Below, one piece after another: positions 34,767 to 50,010 of a stretch of 64,000 bases of DNA (position 1 is the stretch's first letter; each line of letters starts with the position of its first letter). Position numbers and translations under genes: made by a program. Under the pieces are notes generated by a model. That model saw nothing but the letters and a program-made list of their open reading frames with translations. It had not been told where the DNA came from and searched no databases. The stretch lies in assembly GCA_024734555.1 (NCBI GenBank), contig JANPWX010000010.1, positions 2,344,090 through 2,408,089 of the forward strand, written 5' to 3'. This stretch comes from Trochalopteron elliotii (taxonomy: Eukaryota; Chordata; Aves; Passeriformes; Leiothrichidae).

Positions 34767-36339
34767 AATGAAAAAGGCTGAGAAGCCATTCTGCTTCATA
34801 AGACTAGAAGCAGACTTAAAACATGTGGGGATACCAACTTTTTTTTTTTTATCTGTGTCATCTCAAAACTGAGTGCTCAGCTTTGGACTTTTCACTGAAG
34901 ACACAAAAGAACAGGAAATCAATTCAACTAGATGTTTATGCATCAATCTATAGCTATAAGGTAATCCCAACCTACAATACTTTTTAAAATCAAATATATC
35001 TAGTATGCCAATTTAAAATAATACACAGTCCTTTAAATACATTTTGATATAATTGCAACCCTACTACTCACAGAAACAAGGTCCTCCAAGACAGAATTTC
35101 CCAGTCTATTGTCTTCATGACACCAGAAAATGACTAGTGATTTAGAAGAAAATCCCGATCAAATCTGTATTTCCACGTGTATCCAATCAAATAAGAAAAA
35201 ATAGGAAAGAATACAACCAATAATTGGACAATTATCTTCAAAATTAAATGCATTTTTTTCCATTGTGCGCAAGATGACTGTAGACCATAGACTCTTCCAG
35301 AGGAGTATCAAAAGAAGTGGATACTGTCTCAGCATCAGCCTGTTGCCACTGTGAGCCTGGAGTGGTCTCCTGATTATGAGCTCCCTGTGGGATCTGTAGT
35401 GGGGATGGCAATTTTCTATTAAAAGAGAAGCATCTGTGAAAAAATACTTCAGGCTAATGTAATGGAAAGATCAGAGAATAAGGTCTTCAAGAAGGATCTA
35501 TCAATGCAGAGCAGAGTGCTCTCACCATCAGCTCCTGAAGAAAAATCAAGGCAACACCTTTAAACCTCTCCTGCAAACAGATGAATTATTTAGAGTGAAA
35601 GATTTAAATACTCACAGAAATAGCAGATGCTCAGAAAATTTAAAAAATACTTTGCTTATAATTTACAGGTCCACGATTATTATCAGTTTTCAGTTCTAAC
35701 ACCTGGATCATGAGACCAGATTTTTAGAGGTGCAAGTGAAACAGAACAGCATTATTCAAACCAGAGGAAAACATTCTCTGAATAAACTTAGTCACTTCTT
35801 TTACCTTTTTATTCTGATTAAATTTCTGAACTGCAAAACAAGATGTCCCATATTTTTCCCTTATGAAAAAGCCACCTCCATCCAAAGCCACCTGAAGCCA
35901 TTTATCCTCTTCCCAGTACCTGTGAGCCCTGGAGGAAGCTGGCTCTTTTACTGACTGAAGTCATGGTCAAAATACTTATGAGATGGAAAGAGGGCACACA
36001 AAAATCAGGATTCATGTCTTTTCTGGAGAACAACAGTGCCCATGATAGGACACAATAGTCCATTTAGCTACAAAAGATGGGGAGGATATAGTACATTGCT
36101 AATGAAAGCACTTCAGGACATCAGCATCAGTGATGCACATTTATATCTATTTTAATCAGCTACAATTCTCTGCCTAATTCTTGATGACAGTTAAATAATC
36201 TTGACAAAAAATATAAGACGCTTAGAAGAAGAAAATGTTGGATTTATTTCCAGGATTTTTTCCCTTCTCTCCTACACTGAAGCAAAGGACATATCTTACT
36301 AGCAGACAGAGCTGAGTCTATTAAACATAAAAAATGTTC

Positions 36340-36472
36340 TTTCACTGTGAGGGTGACCGAACACCAACAATTGGCTCAGGGTGGCCTTCCTTTAGCAGAG
36401 GGAATGGAGCAGATGTCCTCCATCCTCCAGAGGTTCCGTCCAATCTCAGCCATTCTGTGCCTCTGTGACATT
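36340..36472 (+). mobile_element. CR1 3' fragment
   Basis: TTCACTGTGAGGGTGACCGA at the start and CTCCAGAGGTTCCGTCCAAT, CTCAGCCATTCTGTG at the end are CR1 3' untranslated landmarks. The middle is shortened by an internal deletion. The tail degrades into CCTCTGTGACA. Confidence 0.8.
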
Positions 36473-36660
36473 GGCTGATTCCCTACATAAACACCACACA
36501 TCACCTTGCTCCAACAAAAGGCATCTTATTATTTATGGTATTTAAATAATTGTAATAATATTTTATAGAGATAAAGTAGCAAATCTGATAGCCTAGTAAA
36601 GACCATAGGCTTGTGATGATTAAAGAAAAAAACTACCTTGGGAAAAAAAAACCATTAAGA

Positions 36661-36683
36661 GTGTGTGTATATATATGTATGTG
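36661..36683. repeat. (GT)n/(AT)n microsatellite
   Basis: GTGTGTGTATATATATGTAT, an alternating purine-pyrimidine tract. Confidence 0.8.
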
Positions 36684-37802
36684 ATTTAGTCAAATGCTTT
36701 AAAAACCGATGCCCTTGGGTGGAAAAGGTCTTAATTGCTCATCGGGCACTCCACCTGGGCTATATGTCAATATTTAAGCATACAAAAATCTATCTCAATG
36801 TTGCTGTGGAAAGTTTAACACAGAATTCATTTGCTTTTGTGGGAGGACTCTACTTGTAACCACTGACACAACAATATATATTTTGCTAGAATCCTAACAA
36901 ACCATCTTTTTGGCTGAATGCTATAAGCAGCCAAGGGAAAATATTAAAGGTAAATAACCACTTCACAGAAAATGCAAATTTTTCTTTGAAAAGCTGAGGT
37001 TACTGGATACATATAAATAGGTCAAATCAATTAAGGGGAGAAAGCACAGGTATAGTTAGTGCTGGAAGTCACTTCAGTGTACCTGTGCAAATACACATTC
37101 TCTGAAAGCTGCTTTTGACTGCTTATTCCAGTTCCATTACACTTATGGGCACAAAGGGCAGAGCAGAAGGGCAGGAACATGGGCTTGTAGGACACAGCAC
37201 ACACACACATCAAACAAGCTCTTTAAAACTAGAAGGCAGGTTTTACAGAACCTTTGGTAAGACCTACATACTATTGTCCTACTTCCACAAATTCTTTTTA
37301 AAGTTTACTGAGGAATTTCTGTGTGGTGTAGATATCCAACAAATCTCAATGGAATACTTGCTGTCACAGAAAAATGTGCTGGTTTTAAAGAGATGAGGGT
37401 GGAAATTCAATACTTCTGTTTTGGCAAAGATGATGCTTCCTTGCATCCAAAAGTGAACACTCCCCTACACAGTACTAGCTAAGTGCCTGGGGAAATTGAG
37501 AACTGACAATTCCTTTGATCTCCAGAATGGCAGAAAGTATAAAACTGAATAGGAATTGTCCAGTTTTCCCTAGTTAAGCATTTTTGCAACTACTGCAAAT
37601 GCTCACTCTATTTACATTGTCTGGATGAAGCATATTCGTCAACTAGCGCAAAATCCAACTGCCCTGACAATGAGCACCACTAGTGACTATTCCTTATCTT
37701 TCTCTATGCCAGTTCACTGAACATGGTCTGTCCCAGTGCAGATAAATCCTGGAGTGCTAATTCATTTACCCACGCCTCAACAACACTGTTTTACTTTACC
37801 AG

Positions 37803-37820
37803 AAAAAAAAAAAAAAAAAA
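37803..37820. repeat. poly-A run of 18
   Basis: Eighteen consecutive A. No retroposed gene body is recognisable next to it. Confidence 0.9.
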
Positions 37821-40800
37821 GCCATTATAAGCACTCTGATGCATTACATCATAGCATCAATCAGATGCTACCAGTATTTTTTTGCCTCTAGTTTTAGAGG
37901 AAGGCTAGAACTGGTTCCTATCAAGCAACCTAGAAGAACTGCCACCTCCACAAACAAAAAGCAATTTCAAAACTTTTCTGGTCTAACACACTCAAATTGA
38001 ACAGGTAATTACTGTTCTTACTTGATATGAACTACACCATTGTGTATGATTCTATTACAATACTCTTGGAAACCTTTAAACAAGCTTTTGACACAGACAA
38101 CGTAAGTCAACTTCCCTTTATTATTCTGATCCCTTGATAGGACAACCCAACTTTAAATAAAGGTTCAGAAATCCTAAGTATTGCTTCAACATCTTTAACA
38201 TTTCTGAAGGTGGAATTCTTCTCATCAGTTAAGTTTTAAGACAGAACAAGGTAGAGTTACAGAAAAACAAGACACTGAGAAGTCCCACTGCAGTCTGACA
38301 GACATTACTAATTACATATTCAAAACATAGCGTTTTAAGGGAGAGTATAAAGAAAACAATCACAAAAGGAATAGCACCAAACAAGAAGAGACACAGGATT
38401 TGCTTTTGCAAAGCCTCCAGGAGCACGTTTTGGTTTTGCAGGATCAGTCCCCAGAGCACTCTGGTGGTTGTTTTGAACTGTCAGCCTGTGGCAAGAAACT
38501 AATACCATTAAACCTCTTAAAAAGGATACCACAGAATGATTGGGAACAGCATCCTAATTTGACGCATGGCAAGAAATGCAGCAAGGCTGTGAATTGACTA
38601 CAGGTCAAAATTACAAGCTAGAAACATGGAATCAAAAATTAGTCTAATAAATGCCAAAAGACCAGAACCACCTGAGGTAACCCTAACTTTGCCCACCACT
38701 CATACAGATATTGGGCCTGATGATTAAAGAAGTGTTAAAAGAAAGGAAGTCTTCAGACATCTTGAGTCTGCAGTTTATCCTGTTTCTAAAAACACTTACA
38801 AAAATCTTCACAGGAACTTGTAAGGCAAATGTCTCTTGTTTCAAATTTTGTCATGCTAAGTTGGAGCATATAAATGCTTAAAATAGCACCTGACCCACAG
38901 TACACATATATAATCTGAAAGCAGGCACTGATTTTGGGTCAGCCTGGGTTTGCCTTCTCTTCTAGGCACATAATGTGGGAGTGGAATCCAGAACATGCTG
39001 CAGAAGAACAGAACAGGCAGAGTGGAACAGAATAATAAAATAACAGTAGTTTGATGTTACATGTCAAGGGACAGATGAAATAATATTCTTTTACTTATTG
39101 CTTGTAACTGAATGCTTCTGAGCTTCAGTACAATACTGCCGTGGTATTACTACAGTGCTTAATATTTCCCTAGTGGTGGGCTAGAAAAGTTGAAGCTGAG
39201 GACATCAGTTTGGAAACAAGTAGCAAAGACAGAATTTAAAATTCAGATCACTGCCTGCCCCCATGACTGATGCACAAAGCTCTGATGAAGTTTCTGATTC
39301 AGAAGCTACATCGGCTGTGCTACTCTGCAATAAATTGCCTTTTACATACATGGATAAGCAATCTAATCAAAAAAGGATTTAAAGCAGGATGTGATCAAAG
39401 GAACTGCTGATTTCTCTTAAAGCCTACTATTGCTTTTTCTGGGTTTCCATACATATTACATAGTATATGAGATTTATCAGAGGGAAAAGGTGAGTATAAA
39501 TACCTACGTAGGAAAATAATCTGCTCAGATTTTTTTTTTGCGCCACTCTCCTATTCATGGGGCATACTCCTACTCATAAGAAACTCCATTTATTGCCAAG
39601 AACAACATCAATTGCCAAGAGTGACCTGCTTTTTTAGCACATTCACATCACTGCCCCTTGAGAAATCATTTGCAGACAGAATGCCAAACAGTCTCCTGCC
39701 CAAATGACCTGCTTATTCTTTCCAAGCTTTTTCAGAACAACCATGGTGAGGTGACCCCTTTCTGCAACTCTCAGACTGGCTCCTTTCCCCCTGCCCCAAC
39801 ATGAATAAGAGACAGCCAGCAATACCCTTCCTCGCATACTGGAATTTGCTGCTACATTACCGTGCCTGAAACCCTTATGGGGCATTTGCACATTACACAT
39901 TGGTCAAATGTCTAGGATTAAAGGCCTCACTTAAGTGCTGTTTTCTACCCTCTGGAGTGCTGTGCTCCTTTGACACACACTGTTAAAGCCAGTGGACATC
40001 AGCTGGTGAAGAACACCTGCAGGTAAGGACTACAACTGTTAAATTTTACCCTTATGAAATTCCTGCCATTTCGTAAGCGGACTTATGAAAATAACAAGAA
40101 AAGGCTGCTCTTAAAAGGCATACTTGTTTTAAGCACAGAATGTGGATTTTTTATTTTGGATTCTGCACATTAAAACAATGGTTCTAAGCCTGCCTTGTAA
40201 GGTAGAAAATTCAAACATAGTCTGTATTTTAAGGAAACTTTGAATGTCCAACTGCTAGACTGCGATTTATCTGATCAACTCTGAAAAATAGGTAATAATA
40301 TTTCTAGCAATAAGAAAAATGAGTGAAAAACAGTACTACATTAGATGCAAGAGGAATTAAACCAATAGTACAAATTCACAGCAAACTAGGTCTCATTTAT
40401 ATTGATGCTCCTAGAGGTATTTGTTTGATTCAGGGAAAAACTACCTTTGTCAGAGCTCTGTTGTCTACAGCAAAGATTATCTATTCAAGGTAAAAACTGT
40501 TCATGAAGAACTCTGCAGCAGAGTGGAACTAGAAACTAAAACTATAATGACGAAAGAAAATGAACCAAAACTATTTTCAACCATGTCTCCTTATACATAA
40601 TTTATCAGACACTCTCTGTGAGATGTTCTTACCTCGTTTATTTTTCAAATTTTCTACTGACTCAGACTTTCTAAGTCAATGGTTCCAACAAAAGGTATTT
40701 AATCAAACATCTATCTTTTTAATGAGAGTTGTAATATTTCTTGGGAATGCTACAAAGTGAAGTTTTATCAGAAGTTTACTTCACAGATTTTGCAGCTGTA

Positions 40801-41169
40801 ATAGATGTCCTTTTCCATGCGTTTAGGAAGAGTACAGAGACTAAGAAATTCAGTAATTTCAGAACAGAATTTGAAACAGGCTGATCAGAGTCAGAAGGCT
40901 CAAAGCTAGAAGGATACTGTCTCCTTGAACAGATGGAAATGACCGCCACAAACTTTCATTAAAACCAAGTATACGGACAATATTATCAACATGAAGCACA
41001 TTGATACTGAAAGACATTGCATTATGGGAAAGTATTTTATCTAGATCTGATATTTTACCCAGAAAAGATAGTACTTTAATTTGTGCTGCCTAATAGCTCC
41101 CAATTATGAGAACTCTGTTTAAATTGCTTTAAACTTTGCAAATGCTTTGATTAGTTTTCAGCACAGCCT

Positions 41170-41250
41170 AAACCACAAAAAAACCACCCCAAACTAAAAC
41201 CCAAAAACCAAAATACAAACCAAAAAACCCAAAACACCAAAAAAACCAAG
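41170..41250. repeat. A/C-only low-complexity block
   Basis: About 80 bases made almost only of A and C, in irregular CCAAAAAACC-like words with scarcely any G or T. It is not a regular microsatellite. Confidence 0.85.
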
Positions 41251-42878
41251 CTAAGGAAAAACTATTCAAGAGACTGTGACAAACTTTTTCTGATTTCTGA
41301 GCTGCTCTCAACTTATTAGGAAATAATATCTCACTAATTTTAGGTTCTTTTTTGCCCCTAAAAATTAGTATTACATTTGAGATTAGTAGTCAGATTCTTG
41401 TAAACCACTCAGCAGTTACTAGACTTTTGATCTCATGTGACTTCAAAGATTCTGAAATTCTTGTTCCACTTAGGTACATAGAAAGGAAAACAAAATTTAC
41501 AAGAATGTTCTCAGCAACAAGCATTAACATTACCAAGAATAGAAGAAATTGAAATTTGAAGGAAAAACACCAAGGGAATGGTAGCAATATAAAACCAAAA
41601 CTAATTGAGCATCTCAAAGACCTCACAGTACTGACATCTTTCTATACTTTCAAATTATCAATAAGTTGTTCCCCCCTGAATGACTCTACACCCACAGACT
41701 GAGACTGTTGATTGTGCCTTATAATTGTGGAGCATAGAAACACATGGTTAAGGACAATTACTAATCAGTTACCTTTTGACTGCCTCTCAATCCCTTCCAA
41801 ATTTTCTTGATCTCATCTCAACCTCTCTCAAGCAGAAGCACATCTCCATCATAACTCATACTTTGGGCAACTGAATCCACCACTACTCCCTGTCCACCCC
41901 CTTCTTGTGTCCTAAATGCATCCTAATCCTTACTGCAGTGGCATGCCTCCCTCCCTCATGTTTTGAAGAAATCAATTACTTATTTAATCAGCTGAAGCTG
42001 GTTATTAGTGAAATTAATACATTAACTACCATTTTGGCAGGGTATTACAGCTTGTGAAAAAAGCTGCTCCAAAAACAACTGTCCCATCTCTGACCTTTAC
42101 ATTTAACCATCTGTTATTTTTCTTAAAGACACACATTAGCAATGTGATGTCCAAAACTGAATACAGTTGCCTTGCTGCAATAGCAGCACACCACAGAGTC
42201 TGAGTGCTGTACTGGAGATCTGCGTGCTGCAATAATCCCACACCCAAGGGCTAAAATTTGGATGGAAGGAAAGGCCATCCTCCCTCCCAGCTATCAGCCA
42301 TTACAGCTCTCAGGGAAGAGGTAAACACGGGACTGTTGCTACCTGATTCATTCAAAGTCCAGCTTTTATGATGGAAAAAATGGGAGGAGAAGAAATATCA
42401 ATTTGATAACTAACCAAGAACTAAAATGTGTGACCACTAGGATATTGCCAAGTTGATACCTACACTTTTCTCAGATGCTGTGTTCTGCAGCCAATTTTTT
42501 AGCTGTAGGATTTCCAAACAGTCCATATCATGTAAATACTTACCAGGCAAATTAAATATCCAAAGGATATGATTTGCTAAATCTCATTGTCAATTGCTGT
42601 ATCCCTATAGAATGGAAGGCTCCAAATGTCAATTAACATATTTCAGGGAAGACATTTACAACAGTATGATAATACCATTGCATGGGTTATACAGGATTTA
42701 TCTTCCAAGGGTTCATTATAATTTAATTGAAAATTAAAGAACGCTGCCAGGTTTACTCTTCTATTTTTCAGCCGAGGTAGTGTATCAATAGGAATAGTGA
42801 GATGATGTATTTTTGCTTTTGGTGGTAATTTCTCATCACAGAAATATCTGTCTTTTTCTACATCAGTAGTTTGCATAC

Positions 42879-42978
42879 CAACTTCATCCTGGATCTCCTC
42901 TGCCACAGCAGGCACATTGTAGAGGAAGGAGAGAGACTGGTTCATGCGTTCATATATCACACGCAGATGAGTCATAAC
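42879..42978 (-). CDS. APP: APP exon 13 (end of E2 domain)
   Basis: A 100-base exon encoding residues equivalent to human 530-562, [20 protein letters not shown] to EEIQDEV, plus the first base of the next codon (phase 0-1). It holds the N-glycosylation sequon Asn-Gln-Ser at human position 542. One difference from human as I recall it is Phe for Leu in SLSFLYNVP. It forms the last helices of E2. The acceptor AG is at 42980-42979. The donor is GTATGC from 42878 down, which departs from consensus. Confidence 0.96.
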
Positions 42979-45146
<2,168 letters not shown>

Positions 45147-46234
45147 CTACAAGGAAGAAAAAGAACAAAAACCCATCAGTTTAGAATGACACGTTTTCAT
45201 TTCTTGCACTGGAGATGTGTCCCAAGCCAAAAGCCCTTGGTATCGTCTTCTGAAGGCAACTCTGACTACTATAAGGAACATCCTCTTAACTGAATACCAT
45301 CAGGATGCACCATTAAATAGCAGTTGGAGGCAGTAGATAATGCTCCTGAGGAGGGTGTTCAGACTTTCTGTTTCTATGAATTACCAATCCCCACACTTGA
45401 CTCCAAAACTTAAGGAAAAAAAAAAAAAATCACAAGGTTCCTGCCCTGTCACTATTGTTACTCCACCAGAGGAGAAAACAGAGGAAAAGAACCACTGAGC
45501 TGAAATGCAGAACATATACATCCAGCGCACACAACTGACTGAAAACCCATAAGAAAAAAGAGACATCTGCCCAGTTTTCTTAAGTTTCTCAGCTTAGATG
45601 CCAGATTTTGCAAAAATGTGAAGTCTATTGCAAGTAATATTAATTAGTAAAACCTACTAGATATAAGCCTTCAGGCATATAAATGAATACAAAGAGAGAA
45701 AAGATCAGCAGCTGAAGAGAACTTGAAAATATACACAGTGATGGCAGAGCACTGAAGGCCAAGACATGTGTTCCTATGTACTCTCCTGCTCTGCACAACG
45801 ATACAGTGCCAAAACAGAAAGTGCTCTCCAACATCCAGCTAAGACATCCACCTCCAACTCTGAGATTATGATGGATTCTGGAAATGCAGTCCCCTTCTCT
45901 CCATTCCCACTTGTGGTGCTGTGCTTGTGCATCCTACTTGAAGCTGCTGAGCAGCATGAAGGAATAGAAAGATGACCTTACTGTGAGGCAGATTAAAGAA
46001 TGAACAGAAGTGGTAAATGAGCTTGTCTAGGAACTGACAGTGACACGGGGAAGAAGGTGTGAAAAAGATAAAATAAGTGTCACAAGCTCTGTGCACAGCT
46101 TTCCAAAGCAGGAAGAACTGTGGGTGAAGGTGAACCTTTAAGACTTAGATTCATGGACAAATATAGAGCCTAAACTGATTTAGCAGTTACACAAGAGGTG
46201 AATACTAAGAGAGGAAGTCCAAAGATTTCAGAAT

Positions 46235-46882
46235 TGTCAGAGTCCAGGGCATCCCTTCGGTTGCCCTGGATGGTCACAGACCTCAGCAGAGAGGCCTGGG
46301 ACCCAAGCAAGAGAGTTTGAATCCTGGACAGGGGAGTCTGTCCAGGGGGGCTGCCTGGCACCAAGACCAGAAAGACACAGGCTTTGATTTTAGTCCATGG
46401 AAAAAGTTTCTAACATTGAGAGAAGAATTACAAGTCACAAAGGTGGGACAGACAGTAGCGCAGCTAATCTCCAGATGGAAAACTTTGTAGTTTTGGGATT
46501 CTTAGAATGGAGGTGAATGGCGAACAAGATGAAGATTTTAGGGCGGTGCCCTGGGTTCTTCTTGTTCTCCCTTGGCATTCATTTTCTGATGTGACGTGGG
46601 CACAAAGTAGTTGAGGGGATTGGGTCAAAGTAGAAATGACCTTTTTAGTATAAGTGATAGGCATTGGCACAGAATTGTAAATAATAAGTACGTAACTATC
46701 TGTATAAGAAGGTAGCGACCTCCCATCACGGGGGGAGTCGCCCTCTGTCTGAGCTGCTGTGAACATCTTGGCCAGGCACAGAGAAATTGTGAGATAAGAA
46801 ATAATAAACACGCGAGAAACCTTGAACAAGATCTTGAGACTCTGCTTCATTCTCGCACCAAGCTCAAAGCCTTCAGAAGGCA
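46235..46882 (+). mobile_element. LTR-like unit (endogenous retrovirus)
   Basis: It begins TGTCAGAGTCCAGGGC. A TATA box (TATAAG, 46703-46708) is followed by AATAAA (46803-46808), then a U5-like region CACGCGAGAAACCTTGAACA to TTCAGAAGGCA. The roughly 650-bp length and element order fit an LTR. The 139-codon minus ORF at 46464-46883 is a shadow of it. The end position is approximate. Confidence 0.55.
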
Positions 46883-48061
46883 AAAAAAAGACTCACTTGA
46901 ACCACCACTTGAAATTTCGGGTCAGAGAGAAAACCTAAACCTGAGAAGAATCTCTTCAGTTTAAGAGAAACAACAGATTCAAAAATGTCTGAGGAAAGTA
47001 AACCAAAGGTTATTTGAAGAAGATATGCCAGACAGAAATAGAGATATGATTTTATCTCTAGAGATCTAGAGATAGAAGCCATATCCTGCCAGAGAATTAA
47101 GCTTAGTGTCTCTGTTGTTGAAAATTCATTCATGAGGAAAATAACTCCAAGTCCCCAAAGCCAAGTACTCTCAGATGAAATTGTTAGAAACTGTGGACAA
47201 ATGCTGGAAAGTAATCCTCACAACCTTGTGGTAATGGCCTAAAAACTGAAATGTCAACTGTAAAACTTTATCGAAATGAAGGCTAGAAGACCAGAAAGTT
47301 TAACAACGATAAGAAAATTTTGAGGACAGAAAATTTAGCTACCTTTCCTGATAATTCAACTTTTCTTGTCCCCAAGACACATCAAGGTAACAGACTAGGG
47401 CAGACTAGACAGAAAAGGATTAATTTTAATTTTTTTTCAAGAGATATTCTAAGTTAAGTATCATGTCTAAAACCAGAAGGGAATAGCTTTTGTTTTCCCA
47501 TAGTGTGTTTGTATTCACTGGAATGTGTGAATGAGACTTTACAAGTAGATTTGTTAATAGGACAACAATCTTGAAAATACCTAACAAATACCACTAAGAG
47601 CAGTACTAGTCACTTGGGTATATTGTCAGTCCACGTTCAGCACCTTTTCTAACACTGAAAAATGTCCCCCACATATCACCATAAAGTAAAAATGGAGATG
47701 TGTTCCTCCAGCATGTCTGACCAAGAAATCTTCCTGTTATGGCAGCAGAAATCCATAATTCAAGTTTAGGACAATGAAAGAATATTTAATGCAAGGTGTT
47801 TCCTTAGAGGGGCAGAGACTACTTTTTCTCAAGCAGGAAAAAAACACTAGAAACTCACTCTGTGTAGGAATACAAACCTAGGGAGTTTCAGTGTTTTGGT
47901 TTTAAAACTATCCATATACATGCTTCAGCTCTGATCTGGTGATCTCATATGGCCTAAAAGCTTGTGACATTGTTTTAACAAGTGATCCAGATATAAGAAG
48001 CTCTTGTGAAGCCCTACTGACCAGGAAATCCTTGTGTGTCTGTGCCAGGTGATTTACAAAA

Positions 48062-50010
48062 CTACTCACTAGGTTGGAACTGACCTTCAAGATCATCAAG
48101 TCCAACCCATGCCCTAAACACCACCTCAACTAAACCATGGCACCAAGTGCCACACCCAATCTTTTTTTTAAATACATCCAGGGATGGTGATTCCACCACC
48201 TCCCCAGGCAGACAATTCCAGTACTTTATCACTCCTTCTGTAAAAAACTCTTTCCTAATATCCAGCCTAAATTTCTGTTGGCACTGCTCAAGACTGCATC
48301 TTCTCATTGTGTCAGTTGTTGCCTGGAGAAAGAGACCAACCTCCACCTGACTGCAACCACCTTTCAGGAAGTTGTAGAGAGTGATAAGGTCACCCCTGAG
48401 TCTCCTTTTCTCCAGGCTAAACAACCCCAGCTCCCTCAGATGTTCCTCACAGGGCTTGTGTTCCAAGCCCTTCACCAACCTTGTTGTCTGAAGACATTTG
48501 AGCATCTCAACGTCCTTCCCAAACTGAGGGGCCCAGAACTGGACACAATACTTGAGGTGCAGACTCACCAGTGCCAAGCAGAGGGGAAGAATGACCTCCC
48601 TGCTCCTGCTGGCCACATATTCTTGATACAGGCCAGAATGCCTTTTTGGCCACCAGGGCACACTGCTGGCTCATGTTCAGTTGGCCTTGGACCAGTACTC
48701 CCAGGTCCCTTTCCTCCTGGGCACAGTCCAGCCACACTGTCCACAGCCTGTAACGCTGCAGGAGGTTATTATGGCCAAAATGCAGGACTCAGCACTTGAA
48801 CTTAGTGAAGTTTCATCTTACTGGACTCTGCCCATCTATCCAACCATTCCAGGTCTCTATGCAGAGCCTTCCTGTCTTCCAACAGATCAACACACACTCC
48901 CAGCTTAGTGTCATCTGCAAATTTACTAATGAAAGACTCAATACCCTCATCCATGTTGTCAATAAAAATAATAAATAGAACAGGCCCCAGCACAGATCCC
49001 TGAGGGGCACCACCACTGCCTGACCATGAGCTGGATGCAGCACTGTTCACCACCACTCTCTGGGCCTGGCCATCCAGCCAGTTCTTAACCCAGCAAAGAG
49101 TGCTCCTGTCTAAGCCGTGGACTGCCAGCTTTTCCAGGAGTATGCTGTGGGAGACAGTGTCAAAGGTCTTGCTAAAGTCCAAAAAGACAACATCCACAGC
49201 CTTTCCTGCATCCACCAGGTGGGTCACCTGGTGATAAAGGGAGATCAGGTTGATCAAACACAACCTATTCCTTCTAAACCCATGTTGGCTGGGTCTGATA
49301 CCCTGGCCATCCTGTAAGTGTTGCATGATGATACTCAATATAAACTGCTCCATTACCCTACTGGGTACTGAGGTCAGGCTAACTGGCCTATAATTACCAG
49401 GATCCTCCTTCCCACCCTTTTTGTGAACGGGCATCACGTTGGTCAGCTTAGAGTCATCTGGAATCTCACCAGTGAGTCAGGACTGTTGGTAAATGATGGA
49501 GAGTGGCTTCACAAGCTCATCTGCCCACCTCCTCATCACCCTGGGATGGATCCATCTGATGCCCTCGATTTATGAACATCCAAGTGGCTCAGCAGTTCCC
49601 TGACTGCCTCCTCTTGGATAATGTGGGGGATCATTCTGCTCCCTGATACCATCTACCAACCCAGGAGGACAGTTGTCCTGAGGACAAGCTGTCTTCCCAC
49701 TAAAGACTGAAGGAAAGCAGATGTTAAGCACTTCTGCTTTCTCCTCATCTGCAGTCACTAAATTCCCTTCCGCATCAAGTAGAGAACTGAGGTTGCTCTT
49801 ACTTTTGTCGTTAATATATTTTTAAAAACATTTTTTATTATCTCTCACAAAAAGGTGCCAAATTAAGTTCTAACTGAGCTTTGGCCTCCCTAATTTTTTT
49901 TCTACATGCTCTAGCAACCCCCTTAATTATTTCCTGGGACACCTGACCAAAGATGATCCTTCCAAAGATGATACATACTCTTTTTATTCCTAAGTTCCTT
50001 CAAAACCTCC
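48062..50010 (-). mobile_element. CR1 LINE, 5'-truncated, same strand as APP
   Basis: About 1.95 kb of CR1 ORF2 and its 3' end. Reading down from about 50010, it begins within the region between endonuclease and reverse transcriptase, passes DEEKAEVLN (near 49750), then the reverse transcriptase (49437-48802), the [16 protein letters not shown] block, and the C-terminal [19 protein letters not shown] block (48661-48062). It ends just after GGTCAGTTCCAACCTA without the usual ATTCTATG tail repeats. Stops and frameshifts break the ORF, so it cannot move. It is the youngest-looking LINE copy in the window. Confidence 0.93.
48802..49437 (-). pseudogene. CR1 reverse-transcriptase core (broken ORF2)
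   Basis: A 211-codon open stretch of non-LTR retrotransposon reverse transcriptase. Visible motifs: [10 protein letters not shown] (residues 15-24); [11 protein letters not shown] with the first catalytic Asp (85-95); [10 protein letters not shown] (143-152), where most CR1 copies have GVPQG as I recall; and FADDTKLG with the catalytic Asp pair (173-180). The frame closes after KMKLH, and further CR1 coding sequence continues in other frames, so this is the intact middle of a dead ORF. In a live CR1 it copies element RNA at nicked target DNA. Confidence 0.9.

Noticed and set aside
46464..46883. 139-codon minus ORF
   Set aside because: It overlaps an LTR-like unit with TATA and AATAAA signals on the other strand; no protein family is visible.
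48278..48799. 173-codon plus ORF within the CR1
   Set aside because: It is the antisense shadow of the CR1 reverse-transcriptase ORF.
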